Positions 28,757-38,609 are shown, counted from the stretch's first letter. The stretch: 64,000 nt of DNA from Globicatella sulfidifaciens DSM 15739 (GCF_900167405.1 NZ_FUWO01000005.1:62001-126000), one strand, 5' to 3'. Notes: generated from the sequence alone by a model not told the origin. Translations and numbers: made by a program.

Positions 28757-28780
28757 TTTAGAAATAGGTGAATCATCATA

Positions 28781-29080
28781 ATGAAACAACAACCGTCAAA
28801 ACGAAAAGTTCCATTAAGAAAATGTACAGTTTCAGGAGAAATGTTTCCTAAAAAAGAATTAGTTCGCGTTGTCAAAACGAAAGAAGGAGACGTTTCAATT
28901 GATCCAACTGGACGTCAAAATGGACGCGGAGCTTATATTGGCTTAGATCCAGAATTAGCGAAACTAGCTAAGAAAAAACGAACATTTGATGCTGCTTTTA
29001 GTATGAAAATTAGTGATGAATTTTATGATGAATTGTATCGTTACATAGCACATCAAAAAGCACGTAAGGAATTATTCTAA
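28781..29080 (+). CDS. rnpM: YlxR family RNA-binding protein (RnpM)
   Basis: The 99-residue protein has the YlxR signature PLRKCTVSGEMFPKKELVRV and GRQNGRGAYIG. In Bacillus this family (RnpM) binds RNase P RNA and modulates its activity. It is basic and lies between nusA and ylxQ in the conserved operon. The ylxQ ATG comes one base after its stop. Confidence 0.92.
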   Translation: MKQQPSKRKVPLRKCTVSGEMFPKKELVRVVKTKEGDVSIDPTGRQNGRGAYIGLDPELAKLAKKKRTFDAAFSMKISDEFYDELYRYIAHQKARKELF

Positions 29081-29081
29081 A

Positions 29082-29387
29082 ATGACTCCACAACAGAAAA
29101 AATTAAATTTACTTGGTCTAGCACTGCGTGCGGGATTTTTAGTCAGTGGCGATGAAATGGTTGAAAAAGCCATTAAAAATAATAGTGTCAAACTAGTCGT
29201 ATGTGCTAGTGATGCGAGTAGTGCCACTATGGAACGTTATCAATCTTTATGCGAAACATTTAATGCAAGATTGATTACTGAATTCACGAGAGAACAGATT
29301 TCAGATGCAATTGGCAAGAGCCGAACAATTTGTGCAATTGGAAATTCTGGTATGATTAAAAAATTCTTATCATATGAGGCTAAGTAA
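29082..29387 (+). CDS. YlxQ, L7Ae-family ribosomal/RNA-binding protein
   Basis: The 101-residue protein has the L7Ae/L30e fold motifs: LLGLALRAGFLVSGDEMVEK, KLVVCASDAS and a C-terminal KSRTICAIG. Family members bind kink-turn RNA. It has no clear ribosome-binding site of its own and starts one base after rnpM, so translation is probably coupled. Confidence 0.9.
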   Translation: MTPQQKKLNLLGLALRAGFLVSGDEMVEKAIKNNSVKLVVCASDASSATMERYQSLCETFNARLITEFTREQISDAIGKSRTICAIGNSGMIKKFLSYEAK

Positions 29388-29481
29388 AATGATTAATAAA
29401 TTAATGAAGAAAACCCTGTAATCGCAAAGGCTGACGGCGAATAAACTGTCTAGTACTTTGCAGAAGTAGGAAGGTGATTAT

Positions 29482-31809
29482 ATGACAGGAATTCGAGTAT
29501 ATGAATTTGCGAAACAAAATAAATTATCAAGTAAAGAAGTATTAGGATTGGCGAAACAGAATGGGATTGAGTTCAACAGCCATATGTCCATGATGGATGA
29601 AAAACAACAAAAGACTTTGTTAAATAAGTTAAATCCTGCTAATACCGCTAAGAAAACTAATCATTCACAACAAGATAAGAAAGCAAAAAAACCACATAAC
29701 GGTAAAGCTATGAGTGAAGAGGTAAAAATGGTAGAGAAAAAAGAAAACAATCAACCAACAAAACAAACAATGGACAATTCTACTAAAGGAAAAGCTAAGC
29801 CTAGAAAATTAGTTGAAGAAGTTGAGAATGATGAAGATAACCCTGCGATTAAGAAAGCAACCAAAGGTGCAAAAGCTAACAAAGATAAAGCACCAGTAAA
29901 AAAAGTTAAAAACAAAGCAGATGATGCAGGGGAAAATAAAAAAGCATTTGAACCTCGAGGACGTCGCAATCGCCGTCGTGGTCGTAATAACAAAAATAAT
30001 CAACAACAAACACAATCTAAAGGGATTACACAACGTAAATATAAAGAATTACCTGAGAAGTTAGTGTATACCGAAGGAATGAATATTCAAGATATTGCAA
30101 AATTAATTTATCGTGATGCTTCTGAAATCATCAAAAAATTATTAATGATAGGGGTTATGACTAACCAAAACCAAGCATTATCTAAAGATGTCATTGAATT
30201 AATTGCTTTAGAGTACGGAATTGAACCGGAAGAAAAAGTTGTAATTGATAAATCTGATTTGGAAGTTTATTTCAATGAAGAAGAAGTTAATGAAGAAGAA
30301 TTAACAACGCGTCCACCAGTTGTAACCATTATGGGACACGTTGACCATGGTAAAACAACTTTATTAGACCAATTAAGAAATTCTCGCGTAACGGAAGGCG
30401 AAGCCGGCGGCATTACGCAACATATTGGGGCTTATCAAGTACAATTACAAGGCAAAACCATCACGTTCTTAGATACGCCTGGACATGAGGCTTTCACGAC
30501 GATGCGTGCTCGTGGTGCGAATGTTACGGATATTTCAATTATCGTAGTCGCAGCTGATGACGGTGTGATGCCACAAACAGTAGAAGCAATCAACCACGCC
30601 AAAGCGGCTGATGTCCCAATTATTGTGGCAGTTAACAAAATCGATAAACCAACTGCTAATCCAGATCGTGTTATGCAGGAAATGACTGAACATGGTTTAA
30701 TCCCTGAAGACTGGGGTGGCGATACTATCTTTGTCCCAATCTCAGCTAAATTTAATCAAAATATCGATGAATTATTAGAAATGATTTTATTAGTAGCTGA
30801 AGTTCAAGAGTTAAAAGCGAACGCCAATCGTTTAGCAATCGGTTCAGTGATTGATGCTCGTTTAGATAAAGCAACGGGTGCGACGGCGACATTATTAGTA
30901 CAAGAAGGTACACTAAATGTAGGAGATCCAATCGTAGTAGGAAATACTTATGGTAAAGTCCGTACGATGTTAAATGATACCGGTCGTCGTATTCGTCAAG
31001 CAGGTCCAGCTACCCCAGTTGAAATTACTGGTTTAAATGATGCACCACAAGCCGGTGACTTATTCGTAGTTTTCCCAGACGAAAAATCAGCTCGTCAAGC
31101 TGGTGAAGAGCGTGCTAGACGTGCATTAGAGGAACATCGTGATGCTAATAAGAAAGTAACGTTAGATAATTTATTCGAAAGCTTACAAGAAGGCGAATTA
31201 AAATCAGTTAACGTCATTATTAAAGCGGATGTTCAAGGTTCAGCTGAAGCATTAAACGCATCTTTACAAAAGATTGATGTGGAAGGTGTTCGCGTAAACA
31301 CAATTCACCAAGCAGTTGGAGCAATAAATGAAAGTGATATTTCATTAGCAGCAGCCTCAGGTGCAATTGTGATTGGATTTAACGTGCGTCCGACCCCTCA
31401 AGCACGCGCACAAGCAGAACAAGAACAAATTGATATTCGTTTACACCGAATCATTTATAATGTTATCGATGAGATTGAAACAGCGATGAAAGGTATGTTA
31501 GAACCAGAATATGTTGAAGAAATCACTGGACAATTAGTGGTACGTGAAACATATACTGTTTCCAAATTAGGAACGATTGCCGGGGCATATGTTTTAGATG
31601 GCTATATTCGTCGTAATTCAAAAGTCCGAGTGATACGTGATAACATTGTTATCTATGATGGGGAATTAGCGAGCTTAAAACGATTCAAAGATGATGCACG
31701 TGAAGTGACGAAAGGCTTTGAATGTGGAGTTATGATTGAGAAATACAATGATATCCGTGTAGATGATATTATCGAAGCTTACCATATGGTAGAAGTAGAA
31801 AGAAAATAA
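29482..31809 (+). CDS. infB: Translation initiation factor IF-2
   Basis: IF-2 is the GTPase that brings initiator tRNA to the 30S subunit. The 775-residue protein has an N-terminal IF2_N repeat ([20 protein letters not shown]). A Lys/Asn-rich linker follows (about 60-190), then a second IF2_N domain ([20 protein letters not shown]). The G-domain has [28 protein letters not shown] and VNKIDKP. Domains II-IV follow with the C2 tRNA-binding domain at the end. It is within the nusA operon. Four 18-bp tandem repeats lie just after its stop. Confidence 0.97.
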   Translation: MTGIRVYEFAKQNKLSSKEVLGLAKQNGIEFNSHMSMMDEKQQKTLLNKLNPANTAKKTNHSQQDKKAKKPHNGKAMSEEVKMVEKKENNQPTKQTMDNSTKGKAKPRKLVEEVENDEDNPAIKKATKGAKANKDKAPVKKVKNKADDAGENKKAFEPRGRRNRRRGRNNKNNQQQTQSKGITQRKYKELPEKLVYTEGMNIQDIAKLIYRDASEIIKKLLMIGVMTNQNQALSKDVIELIALEYGIEPEEKVVIDKSDLEVYFNEEEVNEEELTTRPPVVTIMGHVDHGKTTLLDQLRNSRVTEGEAGGITQHIGAYQVQLQGKTITFLDTPGHEAFTTMRARGANVTDISIIVVAADDGVMPQTVEAINHAKAADVPIIVAVNKIDKPTANPDRVMQEMTEHGLIPEDWGGDTIFVPISAKFNQNIDELLEMILLVAEVQELKANANRLAIGSVIDARLDKATGATATLLVQEGTLNVGDPIVVGNTYGKVRTMLNDTGRRIRQAGPATPVEITGLNDAPQAGDLFVVFPDEKSARQAGEERARRALEEHRDANKKVTLDNLFESLQEGELKSVNVIIKADVQGSAEALNASLQKIDVEGVRVNTIHQAVGAINESDISLAAASGAIVIGFNVRPTPQARAQAEQEQIDIRLHRIIYNVIDEIETAMKGMLEPEYVEEITGQLVVRETYTVSKLGTIAGAYVLDGYIRRNSKVRVIRDNIVIYDGELASLKRFKDDAREVTKGFECGVMIEKYNDIRVDDIIEAYHMVEVERK

Positions 31810-31822
31810 GATAGCACTACGC

Positions 31823-31894
31823 ATAACAGTTTGAGTCTTAATAACAGTTTGAGTCTTAATAACAGTTTGAGTCTTAATAATAGTTAGAGTCGTA
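31823..31894 (+). repeat. Four tandem 18-bp repeats between infB and rbfA
   Basis: The unit ATAACAGTTTGAGTCTTA occurs three times in perfect tandem (31823-31876), and a fourth copy (31877-31894) has three changes. It starts 13 bases after the infB stop. Confidence 0.95.
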
Positions 31895-31907
31895 AGATAG
31901 GATAGTT

Positions 31908-31939
31908 CTTCCACTCATCCAATTAAAAGTGAGTGGAAG
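31908..31939 (+). promoter_or_regulatory. Stem-loop before rbfA
   Basis: CTTCCACTCA pairs perfectly with TGAGTGGAAG around 12 bases. No strong T-run follows, and the rbfA ribosome-binding site is 12 bases later. It may be a weak terminator or a processing site inside the operon. Confidence 0.6.
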
Positions 31940-31963
31940 TTATCTATTAAGAGGAGGCTAATC

Positions 31964-32335
31964 ATGGCAAATTTCAGACATGGTCGCGTTAAACAAGAAA
32001 TTTTAAGAGAAGTTAACCGTCTTTTAATGCGTGAGATTAAAGATCCGCGTGTAGAAGGTGTGACCATTACCGATGTTGAATTGACAGGTGACTTACAACA
32101 AGCAACGATTTATTATAGTACACTTTCTGATAAAGCTAGCGCTCGTCAAAAAGAGCAAGCTGGTTTAGAAGCAGTGACAGGTAAAGTGCGTTCAGAACTA
32201 GGTAAAGCCATTAAGCTTTATAAAGTACCGGAGCTTAAATTTGAACGTGATACCTCTGTTGATTATGGTAATCGTATTGATGCTTTATTAGATAAAATTA
32301 AACAATCAGACGAAATCACCTATGAAGGTGAATAA
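31964..32335 (+). CDS. rbfA: Ribosome-binding factor A
   Basis: RbfA is a 30S assembly factor with a KH-like fold. The 123-residue protein shows HGRVKQEILREVNRLLMREI, KDPRVEGVTITDVELTGDLQ and the C-terminal VPELKFERDTSVDYGNRID. The ribosome-binding site is GAGGAGG. It is the last gene of the rimP operon, separated from infB by tandem repeats and a stem-loop. A terminator follows. Confidence 0.96.
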   Translation: MANFRHGRVKQEILREVNRLLMREIKDPRVEGVTITDVELTGDLQQATIYYSTLSDKASARQKEQAGLEAVTGKVRSELGKAIKLYKVPELKFERDTSVDYGNRIDALLDKIKQSDEITYEGE

Positions 32336-32349
32336 AATCTGATATTAAT

Positions 32350-32390
32350 GACTGTACAAAACTTATTTAGTTTTGGCAGTCCTTTTTTTA
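32350..32390 (+). terminator. Rho-independent terminator after rbfA
   Basis: GACTGTACAAAAC pairs with GTTTTGGCAGTC, followed by CTTTTTTTA. Confidence 0.85.
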
Positions 32391-32634
32391 TGTGTGCCCA
32401 TTATGCGTGTAAAGTTGACGATTTAAGACCACTAGTTTAACACATTTTAAACAGTGATAACTTAAGTCAAACCGTCTCAGTAAGACTTTACAATAGGAAC
32501 AGTTAGCTATTTCATTCATGAAAAAGAATAATTTATAAAATGATATTGGTTTTTAATTTTAATTCACCATTATTTTCCGTTCAATAAACACTAAATTGAG
32601 CTTAATAGAAATTCGTGCGTAACAAATAAGAGTG
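32391..32634. other. Intergenic region before the polysaccharide locus
   Basis: About 245 bases between the rbfA terminator and the promoter of the GT4 gene. No reading frame, repeat or RNA structure was recognised. Confidence 0.5.
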
Positions 32635-32643
32635 TGATATAAT
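32635..32643 (+). promoter_or_regulatory. Extended -10 promoter of the polysaccharide locus
   Basis: TGATATAAT (TG-N-TATAAT) lies 34 bases before the GT4 start; the -35 region is weak. Confidence 0.65.
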
Positions 32644-32676
32644 AGCAAGGATATGAACACTATAGGAGTTGAATCA

Positions 32677-33816
32677 ATGAGAGTTTTACATATAATGAGT
32701 GGTTTCGGAGGCGGTATTTCATCTTTTATTTATAATAAAGCTATTGCCCTTAATGACAAAAATATTGTGTTTGATGTCGCCACTTATGATGAGTGTTCTA
32801 CATTGTTTACGGATGCGATTCATAGTATGGGTGGGCAAATTTACCGTCTTGAAAATCCCAAAAAAGTAGGTTGGAGAAAATTTAAAACAACCTTTGAAAA
32901 AATCTTAAATGAACACGAGTATCAAGCGATTCATTGTCATATAACGGGGTATCGGGCGCTAGCTTATTATCTAGTTAGTCGTCCTTATGTGAAACGCTTC
33001 TTCCTGCATGCCCATATGACAAAAGCTTTATATGTTACAGGATTTAAACAAAAATTACTGCGTAAGTTAGATCAAACGATTAATAAATTTATTACAGATA
33101 GTTATGTCGGTTGCGGTCGCTTAGCTAATATAGCTATTTACGGTCCGATACCAGTGGAACAAATGATGGTGATCCCTAATAGTATTTCGACTGAAAGGTA
33201 TTTATTATCTGATGATGAGTTTGAGCATAGACGCAATCAGCTAAAAGCTCAATATGGTTTAGATGATCAAACACTCGTGATTGGTCAAATCGGGCGTTTG
33301 CATAAAGTAAAAAATCAAGAACACACGCTTCGCTTAGCGGAGTATATTCGTAAACATCAATTAAAAGCAAAAATCTTTATTATTGGTTCAGGAGCAGATT
33401 TCGAATCACTCAATCAATTGGTAGCAACAAAAGATTTAAAGGATTATGTGACCTTTTTAGGTAGAATTGATAAAACCGAAACAGTGATGCCAATGTTAGA
33501 TGTGCTTATTATGCCGTCATTGTATGAAGGCTTACCGACCGTTGTCGTAGAAGCTCAAACAGTTGGGATTCCTTGTTTGATGAGTGACACCATTACGGAT
33601 GAAGTCGATTTCGATAAAGGACAAGTAGATTATCTTTCATTAAATGAACCAATAGCAAATTGGTACCAATCATTGAAAAGCTTGAGCCAAGTACCACGAC
33701 TATCGAAAAATGAAAGAGAACAAATACTGTTCGAGCGAGGTTTTACAAACGAACAGTCGGCTAAAATTTACCTTGATTTTTTAAATCAAAAGATTAATAG
33801 CTATTTAATTAAATAG
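32677..33816 (+). CDS. Glycosyltransferase family 4 (GT-B fold)
   Basis: The 379-residue protein is a GT4-type retaining glycosyltransferase. The N-terminal glycine-rich MSGFGGGISSFIYNKA is the usual acceptor-side loop. VIPNSIS and the linker VIGQIGRLHKVKNQEHTLRL precede the nucleotide-sugar domain, with the E-x7-E motif in PSLYEGLPTVVVEAQ. No membrane segment was seen, so it acts at the inner membrane face. The ATG at 32677 follows TAGGAG; an in-frame ATG at 32653 lies almost at the predicted transcript start. It is the first of five genes of a compact surface-polysaccharide locus. The sugar specificity cannot be told. Confidence 0.9.
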   Translation: MRVLHIMSGFGGGISSFIYNKAIALNDKNIVFDVATYDECSTLFTDAIHSMGGQIYRLENPKKVGWRKFKTTFEKILNEHEYQAIHCHITGYRALAYYLVSRPYVKRFFLHAHMTKALYVTGFKQKLLRKLDQTINKFITDSYVGCGRLANIAIYGPIPVEQMMVIPNSISTERYLLSDDEFEHRRNQLKAQYGLDDQTLVIGQIGRLHKVKNQEHTLRLAEYIRKHQLKAKIFIIGSGADFESLNQLVATKDLKDYVTFLGRIDKTETVMPMLDVLIMPSLYEGLPTVVVEAQTVGIPCLMSDTITDEVDFDKGQVDYLSLNEPIANWYQSLKSLSQVPRLSKNEREQILFERGFTNEQSAKIYLDFLNQKINSYLIK

Positions 33817-33825
33817 GAGAAAATA

Positions 33826-35241
33826 ATGAAACATTTTATTAAACGATTGTTAGGATTCAGTTTAGGCCCAGTATTTGGTGCGTTTATTTCATTTATCCAA
33901 ATACCAATCATCACTTATTTTATCTCGAAAGCAGAGTATGGAAAGGCGAGCTTATTCTCAAGTTTAATTGTAGCACTGCCTAATTATATTTATATTGGAC
34001 TCGATCAGGCATATACAAGAGAATACCAAGAAGCCGATGATAAAAAACAATTGATTCAACAAGCCGCTTTAATTCCAATGATTGTCGGCATTTTATTGTT
34101 TATCGTGTCAATTTTTTTTGCACCAGAGATTTCCAATTGGTTATTTGATAGCACTGAATATACTTACATTGTCCTTTATGGGGGTGTGTGGGTTTTAGCA
34201 ACTATTATTGAACGCTTTATTTTATTATCAATTCGAATGGAAGAAAGAGCGATTGAGTTTTCTAGTTTTTCAATGATTTTAAAATTCAATGTTTTCGTAT
34301 TATCCATGCTTTTAATTTGGATGGGTTGGCGCGATTTTAAAGTCATTGTATACGGGTTAATCTTTGGTCAATTACTGGGCGATGTGGTCCTTTTCTGGCG
34401 TTATCGTCAGTATCTTGATATTAGAGGATTTAAACTGAATCGTGAGTTAATTAAACGAATGTTAAAATTTGGTCTACCCTTGATGGTGGCCATATCATTA
34501 ACTAATTCGTTGACTTTAGTGGATAAAATCTTCATTAAAAATTATACGACTTTAGAAGACGTCGCAATTTATGGAGCAGCTTCAACGATTATTGCGGTTA
34601 TTGGTGTCGTTAAAACAGCTTTTACCTCTTTCTGGATACCAACTGCTTATCGTTGGCATGAGGAGCAGAAGGAGATTCGTCACTTTAAATTTGTAAGTGA
34701 TGCAGTCTTGTTTTTATTAACTGGTATCTTTTTTGGATTATTATTATTTAAAGATTTAATTGCTCATATAGTGGTAGCGGAAGCTTATCGCGATGTCAAA
34801 TATATTTTTGGTCTATTAGCATTCCCACAAATTATGTATACTTTATCTGAGACAACCAATTTAGGGATTGTCTTCTCTAGAAAAACATATTTGAATATCA
34901 TTGTTAGTGTTTTAACTTTTTTACCTAGTATGGTATTAAATTTAGTCCTTACGCCTGTTTGGGGGTATCGTGGGGCAGCAGCAGCATCATTTGCAGCTTA
35001 TATTATGTTTTACTTTGCGAGAACTTATTTATCAAACCGTGTTGGCTTTGGCTTTAGTCAAGTGAAACCGACGATTTCTATTATCATTATGTCGATTGCG
35101 GCTTTTCTAAATGTTTTTGAATTACCGTATATAGAATGGTACACTTTAGGCTTAGGTTTATTAGCATTAGTGGCACAGTGGTCGACCGTTCAACAAGCAA
35201 TTGAAATAAAAAATGATAGTAAAAATTGGGACTTTACCTAG
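33826..35241 (+). CDS. Oligosaccharide flippase (Wzx/RfbX family)
   Basis: The 471-residue protein has about 12 to 14 hydrophobic segments and belongs to the polysaccharide biosynthesis (MATE/MOP superfamily) transporters. N-terminal GPVFGAFISFIQIPIITYFI and the motif SKAEYGKASLFSSL are typical. It should move lipid-linked repeat units across the membrane. It follows the GT4 gene by 9 bases with an AGGAGA site. Neighbouring polymerase and chain-length genes support a Wzx/Wzy-type pathway. Confidence 0.9.
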   Translation: MKHFIKRLLGFSLGPVFGAFISFIQIPIITYFISKAEYGKASLFSSLIVALPNYIYIGLDQAYTREYQEADDKKQLIQQAALIPMIVGILLFIVSIFFAPEISNWLFDSTEYTYIVLYGGVWVLATIIERFILLSIRMEERAIEFSSFSMILKFNVFVLSMLLIWMGWRDFKVIVYGLIFGQLLGDVVLFWRYRQYLDIRGFKLNRELIKRMLKFGLPLMVAISLTNSLTLVDKIFIKNYTTLEDVAIYGAASTIIAVIGVVKTAFTSFWIPTAYRWHEEQKEIRHFKFVSDAVLFLLTGIFFGLLLFKDLIAHIVVAEAYRDVKYIFGLLAFPQIMYTLSETTNLGIVFSRKTYLNIIVSVLTFLPSMVLNLVLTPVWGYRGAAAASFAAYIMFYFARTYLSNRVGFGFSQVKPTISIIIMSIAAFLNVFELPYIEWYTLGLGLLALVAQWSTVQQAIEIKNDSKNWDFT

Positions 35242-35337
35242 TTAAGTCTAGTAGTAATCAGTCAATAAAAACAGAGAGACTCAGAAGGATGTGAAATGAC
35301 CTTCTAAATATATTTCACGAGGAGGGAATGACAAAGC

Positions 35338-36618
35338 GTGCAACTTTATATTTTAATATTAGTAATGGCTGTCTTCTTAGGAAGTAAATTGCTTGCCATT
35401 CCAACACCATTCGCCCAAATGACGATTTACCGATTATTAGCGATAGGGGTGCCAGTCATTTTGACCTATCAAGTGGCGATAAAAAAGAAAAATTTAGTTA
35501 TCATACCTAATAGTGATGGGACTCGTGCTTTAGTTGGCTATCTTTTATGGTGGCTATATTCCTTATTATCGGTTATTTGGGTGGTTGATATTGTTAGCTG
35601 GTTCCAGGCGATGTTTTTAATGAGTTTGGGATTGTTCGTGATGCTAGCTCTTTATTTTTGGGTTACGAGCGAAAGACAATGGCAAACCTTAATTTACGGA
35701 GTTTGGTTTATGATCTGTACCCAAGTTATATGGGGATATCATGAAATTCTCACTGGTAAATATTTATTTGCTAATTTAGACAAGTTAGATAAGTATCGCA
35801 CCTTTGGTCGGATTCCATCAACGCGCATGCCGGTTACCTATTTTGCTAATCAAAATGATTATGCCACTTTATTATTAGCATTTATCGCGATTTCTACTAT
35901 TTGTTATCACCGAACTCAATCATTTTGGTTAAAAATAACAACGATTTTATTTGGTGGAGCCGCCAGTTATTTAATTTATCGTACGGATTCACGGATGGCT
36001 TTATTAGTATTATTGATGATGATTGGATTATATACGATTTTTCAATTTAATTTTAACTTAAAAAGAAAACATTGGCTTATTCTATTAGTCGCTGGCTTAA
36101 TGATGGTCATAGGGATTTTCTTTTTAAAACCTACTCTAGGTAAGAGTATTATGACGATGTTATTATCACAACAAAACTATGTCTTATCTGGGGACGGTGC
36201 AAGAATCAACCTTTGGAAAAATGGGTTAATCTTTTTAGCCGAAACTTATGGCTTGGGTGTTGGTGCAGGAAATATCGAAACGTGGATGGCACAGGTACCT
36301 TATTATCCTATTAATGGATTAGTGAATATTCACAATTGGTGGTTCGAAATATTAGTCGCATATGGATTGGTATCTTTTATTATTTACATAGGTGTCTATT
36401 TTATCTTAATGAGAAAACTTTGGATAATGTCCAAAACCAGTAATCATCATCAAAGACAAACGTCATTAGGTTTATTAGTTTTTATGATAACATTTATCTT
36501 TTCTAGTATAACAAGTGCTTCTAATATGCTTATTGAATGGCATTGGATTATCTTTGCACTTATTATAAGTTATGTTAACATTATTGAGGTCAGAATGAAT
36601 AAGGAGTGTAAGCGATGA
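35338..36618 (+). CDS. O-antigen ligase/polymerase family protein (Wzy-like)
   Basis: The 426-residue protein has about 11 or 12 hydrophobic segments and a large external loop between late segments. The conserved part is RINLWKNGLIFLAETYGLGV, with VGAGNIETWM and HNWWFEILVAYG after it, as in Wzy/WaaL family proteins. In this context it is most likely the polymerase joining repeat units outside the membrane. The start is GTG at 35338, 11 bases after AGGAGGG. It overlaps the next gene by four bases (ATGA). Confidence 0.85.
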   Translation: MQLYILILVMAVFLGSKLLAIPTPFAQMTIYRLLAIGVPVILTYQVAIKKKNLVIIPNSDGTRALVGYLLWWLYSLLSVIWVVDIVSWFQAMFLMSLGLFVMLALYFWVTSERQWQTLIYGVWFMICTQVIWGYHEILTGKYLFANLDKLDKYRTFGRIPSTRMPVTYFANQNDYATLLLAFIAISTICYHRTQSFWLKITTILFGGAASYLIYRTDSRMALLVLLMMIGLYTIFQFNFNLKRKHWLILLVAGLMMVIGIFFLKPTLGKSIMTMLLSQQNYVLSGDGARINLWKNGLIFLAETYGLGVGAGNIETWMAQVPYYPINGLVNIHNWWFEILVAYGLVSFIIYIGVYFILMRKLWIMSKTSNHHQRQTSLGLLVFMITFIFSSITSASNMLIEWHWIIFALIISYVNIIEVRMNKECKR

Positions 36619-37667
36619 GTTTAGTCACGATTATTAGTGAATTAATCAGATTTTTAAAAGACTATGCCTTAAAAATAATTTTAAGTGCATTATTAATAGG
36701 ATTGGCTGTAGCCAGTGCGCGCTATTATTTTGGTGGATTTGAAACACCTGAAATGGAAGCAGCTTATCAGGATTTAAAACAACGATACGAGCAAGAACCA
36801 GCAGAATTTCAAATTATTTTAACGAACGCAGAAGGTGCTTTCTTTAGTAATTCATTTTTAATTGATGAATACTTTGGTCAGCCTGAAGTAGTCGAAAAAA
36901 TTGAAAAAGAAACTGGTATTGAATTTGCTGGATGGGTAGAGAGTGAAAACATATTAGAATTAATCAAAACGAGTCAGTTTCGTGGGGCAATGGCAGCCTT
37001 AAGAGATGGATCGACGGAAATGATTACAGTACGGGTGGCGGTCGGAGAATCGGCTGAGGAAAACTTACAAATTGCTCAAGCCTATCAAAACTTAATCGTG
37101 GAAGAAACCCTACCATTTTTAGAATCTTATAAAGTCTCACTGGTTAATAAAGCAGAAATTGGCGAACAGTTATCGGAATTAAAATTTCCAAATTTAGCTA
37201 CTACTGAAACATTGGAACATTATAACCGTATTTCAACTCGTTCAGCCATTGTTTTCGGAGTGGCTGGTGCAATTGGTGGGGCAGTATTGACGGCTTTAGC
37301 ATTATTCTTATTACGTTTATTTAAATCAAAAATTGGTTATGCATTTGATTATAGTTGGGCAATGGAAGATCGTCATTTTATATTCAACCGTACGAATACT
37401 GAACATGAAGCGGATATTGTAGCGTTTATGTCAATCCCTAAACGCGATCATCGTTATGTCGTGATTCAAGGTGATCCAGAAAAATTATTGCCGGTAGAAG
37501 ATCAAAAGGATTTAATCTTTGTGACAAAAGTACAAGATATCCAAGCTGATGTTGATGAAATTATCTTTGTAATTTATGCTAATCAAACGGATAAAGCTTG
37601 GTATAATGAACAATATCACATGGCAAAATTATACGATGTTCCTATTAAAATTATACAATTGATGTAG
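36615..37667 (+). CDS. Wzz/CapA-like chain-length protein with extra C-terminal domain
   Basis: The 350-residue protein has one transmembrane segment near residues 17-38 (LKIILSALLIGLAVASARYY), an external coiled or mixed domain (about 40-205) and a second segment near 213-235 (FGVAGAIGGAVLTALALFLL). This is the topology of polysaccharide co-polymerases. About 110 residues follow inside the cell. They look alpha/beta in pattern (HRYVVIQGD, DLIFVTKV, EIIFVIYANQ) but have no Walker A motif or Tyr cluster. This may be a degenerate kinase-like domain or a different sensor; I do not recognise it with certainty. The gene overlaps wzy and precedes a GT2 gene. Confidence 0.7.
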   Translation: MSLVTIISELIRFLKDYALKIILSALLIGLAVASARYYFGGFETPEMEAAYQDLKQRYEQEPAEFQIILTNAEGAFFSNSFLIDEYFGQPEVVEKIEKETGIEFAGWVESENILELIKTSQFRGAMAALRDGSTEMITVRVAVGESAEENLQIAQAYQNLIVEETLPFLESYKVSLVNKAEIGEQLSELKFPNLATTETLEHYNRISTRSAIVFGVAGAIGGAVLTALALFLLRLFKSKIGYAFDYSWAMEDRHFIFNRTNTEHEADIVAFMSIPKRDHRYVVIQGDPEKLLPVEDQKDLIFVTKVQDIQADVDEIIFVIYANQTDKAWYNEQYHMAKLYDVPIKIIQLM

Positions 37668-37678
37668 AAGGTGACTTT

Positions 37679-38434
37679 ATGGACAAAGGATTAGTTTCAA
37701 TTGTGACCCCGGTATATAATGCCGAAAAATTTATTAAACAAACAATTGAAAGTGTGATAAATCAAACGTTTGCTAATTTCGAATACATCTTGGTGGATGA
37801 TCAAAGTCAAGACCATTCTGTCGCGTTCATTAAATCTTATGCAAAGCAAGATAAGCGGATTAAATTAATACAATTAGAACAAAATAGTGGGGCAGCTGTG
37901 GCTCGTAATACAGGTATTGCTGCTGCTAAAGGGCAATATATCGCCTTTATCGATAGTGATGATTGTTGGGCACCCTCAAAATTAAGTGAACAAATTAAAT
38001 TTATGCAGGACCATCAATATGCCTTTACTTATACCAGTTTTTCACTAGTAGATGAAGCAGGACAGACACTTAAAGAAGCAACGCCGATACCTGAGAGTTT
38101 AACCTATCATCAATTACTAAAAAACACTGCCATTGCTTGTTCAACTGTTGTGATAGATCGTGCTATAGTTGGCGATTTTCGGATGCCTTTGGTGCGTAAA
38201 GGTCAAGATACCGCTACTTGGCTAATGTTAATGCGTGAACGCAATGTAAAAGCCTATGGCTTAGATCGAGTTTTAAATGAGTATCGTCAAGTTGCCGGTT
38301 CGATCTCGAGTGACCGTTGGGGCGCTTTAAAAAGAACATGGAATACTTATTATAATTTAGAACAATTACCTTTACCAAAAGCAGTTTATTACTTTTGTTG
38401 GTATGTTTGGAACGCCATACGCAGAAGATTATAA
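37679..38434 (+). CDS. Glycosyltransferase family 2 (GT-A fold)
   Basis: The 251-residue protein is a GT2-type inverting glycosyltransferase. The N-terminus VSIVTPVYNAEKFIKQTIES is typical. The nucleotide-binding Asp pair is in YILVDDQSQDHS, and the metal-binding DxD in FIDSDDCWAPSK. It has a C-terminal basic, aromatic helix (YYFCWYVWNAIRRRL) that may touch the membrane. It is the last gene of the locus, 11 bases after the chain-length-like gene. No priming sugar-phosphate transferase is present nearby. Confidence 0.9.
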   Translation: MDKGLVSIVTPVYNAEKFIKQTIESVINQTFANFEYILVDDQSQDHSVAFIKSYAKQDKRIKLIQLEQNSGAAVARNTGIAAAKGQYIAFIDSDDCWAPSKLSEQIKFMQDHQYAFTYTSFSLVDEAGQTLKEATPIPESLTYHQLLKNTAIACSTVVIDRAIVGDFRMPLVRKGQDTATWLMLMRERNVKAYGLDRVLNEYRQVAGSISSDRWGALKRTWNTYYNLEQLPLPKAVYYFCWYVWNAIRRRL

Positions 38435-38558
38435 TTATAAATTTTTTATAAACATAGAAAAAACATTTGATTTATTGCTTAATAGACAATATTAAATAAT
38501 AAGTTAGACGTTCTTTTCTGTGTTTTTTTATTTTAACATTTATTTTTTAGACCTAAAA

Positions 38559-38567
38559 TGTTATGAT
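38559..38567 (+). promoter_or_regulatory. Extended -10 promoter of the MacAB-like exporter
   Basis: TGTTATGAT (TG-N-TATGAT) lies 42 bases before the adaptor gene start. The -35 region is T-rich without a clear box. Confidence 0.6.
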
Positions 38568-38609
38568 AGCGATAATATAAAGCACAAGATTAATGGTAGG
38601 ATGTGGCAT

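Noticed and set aside
31675-31914. 79-codon minus-strand frame with an IKTQTV repeat
   Set aside because: The peptide repeat is only the translation of the 18-bp tandem DNA repeat; it overlaps the end of infB.
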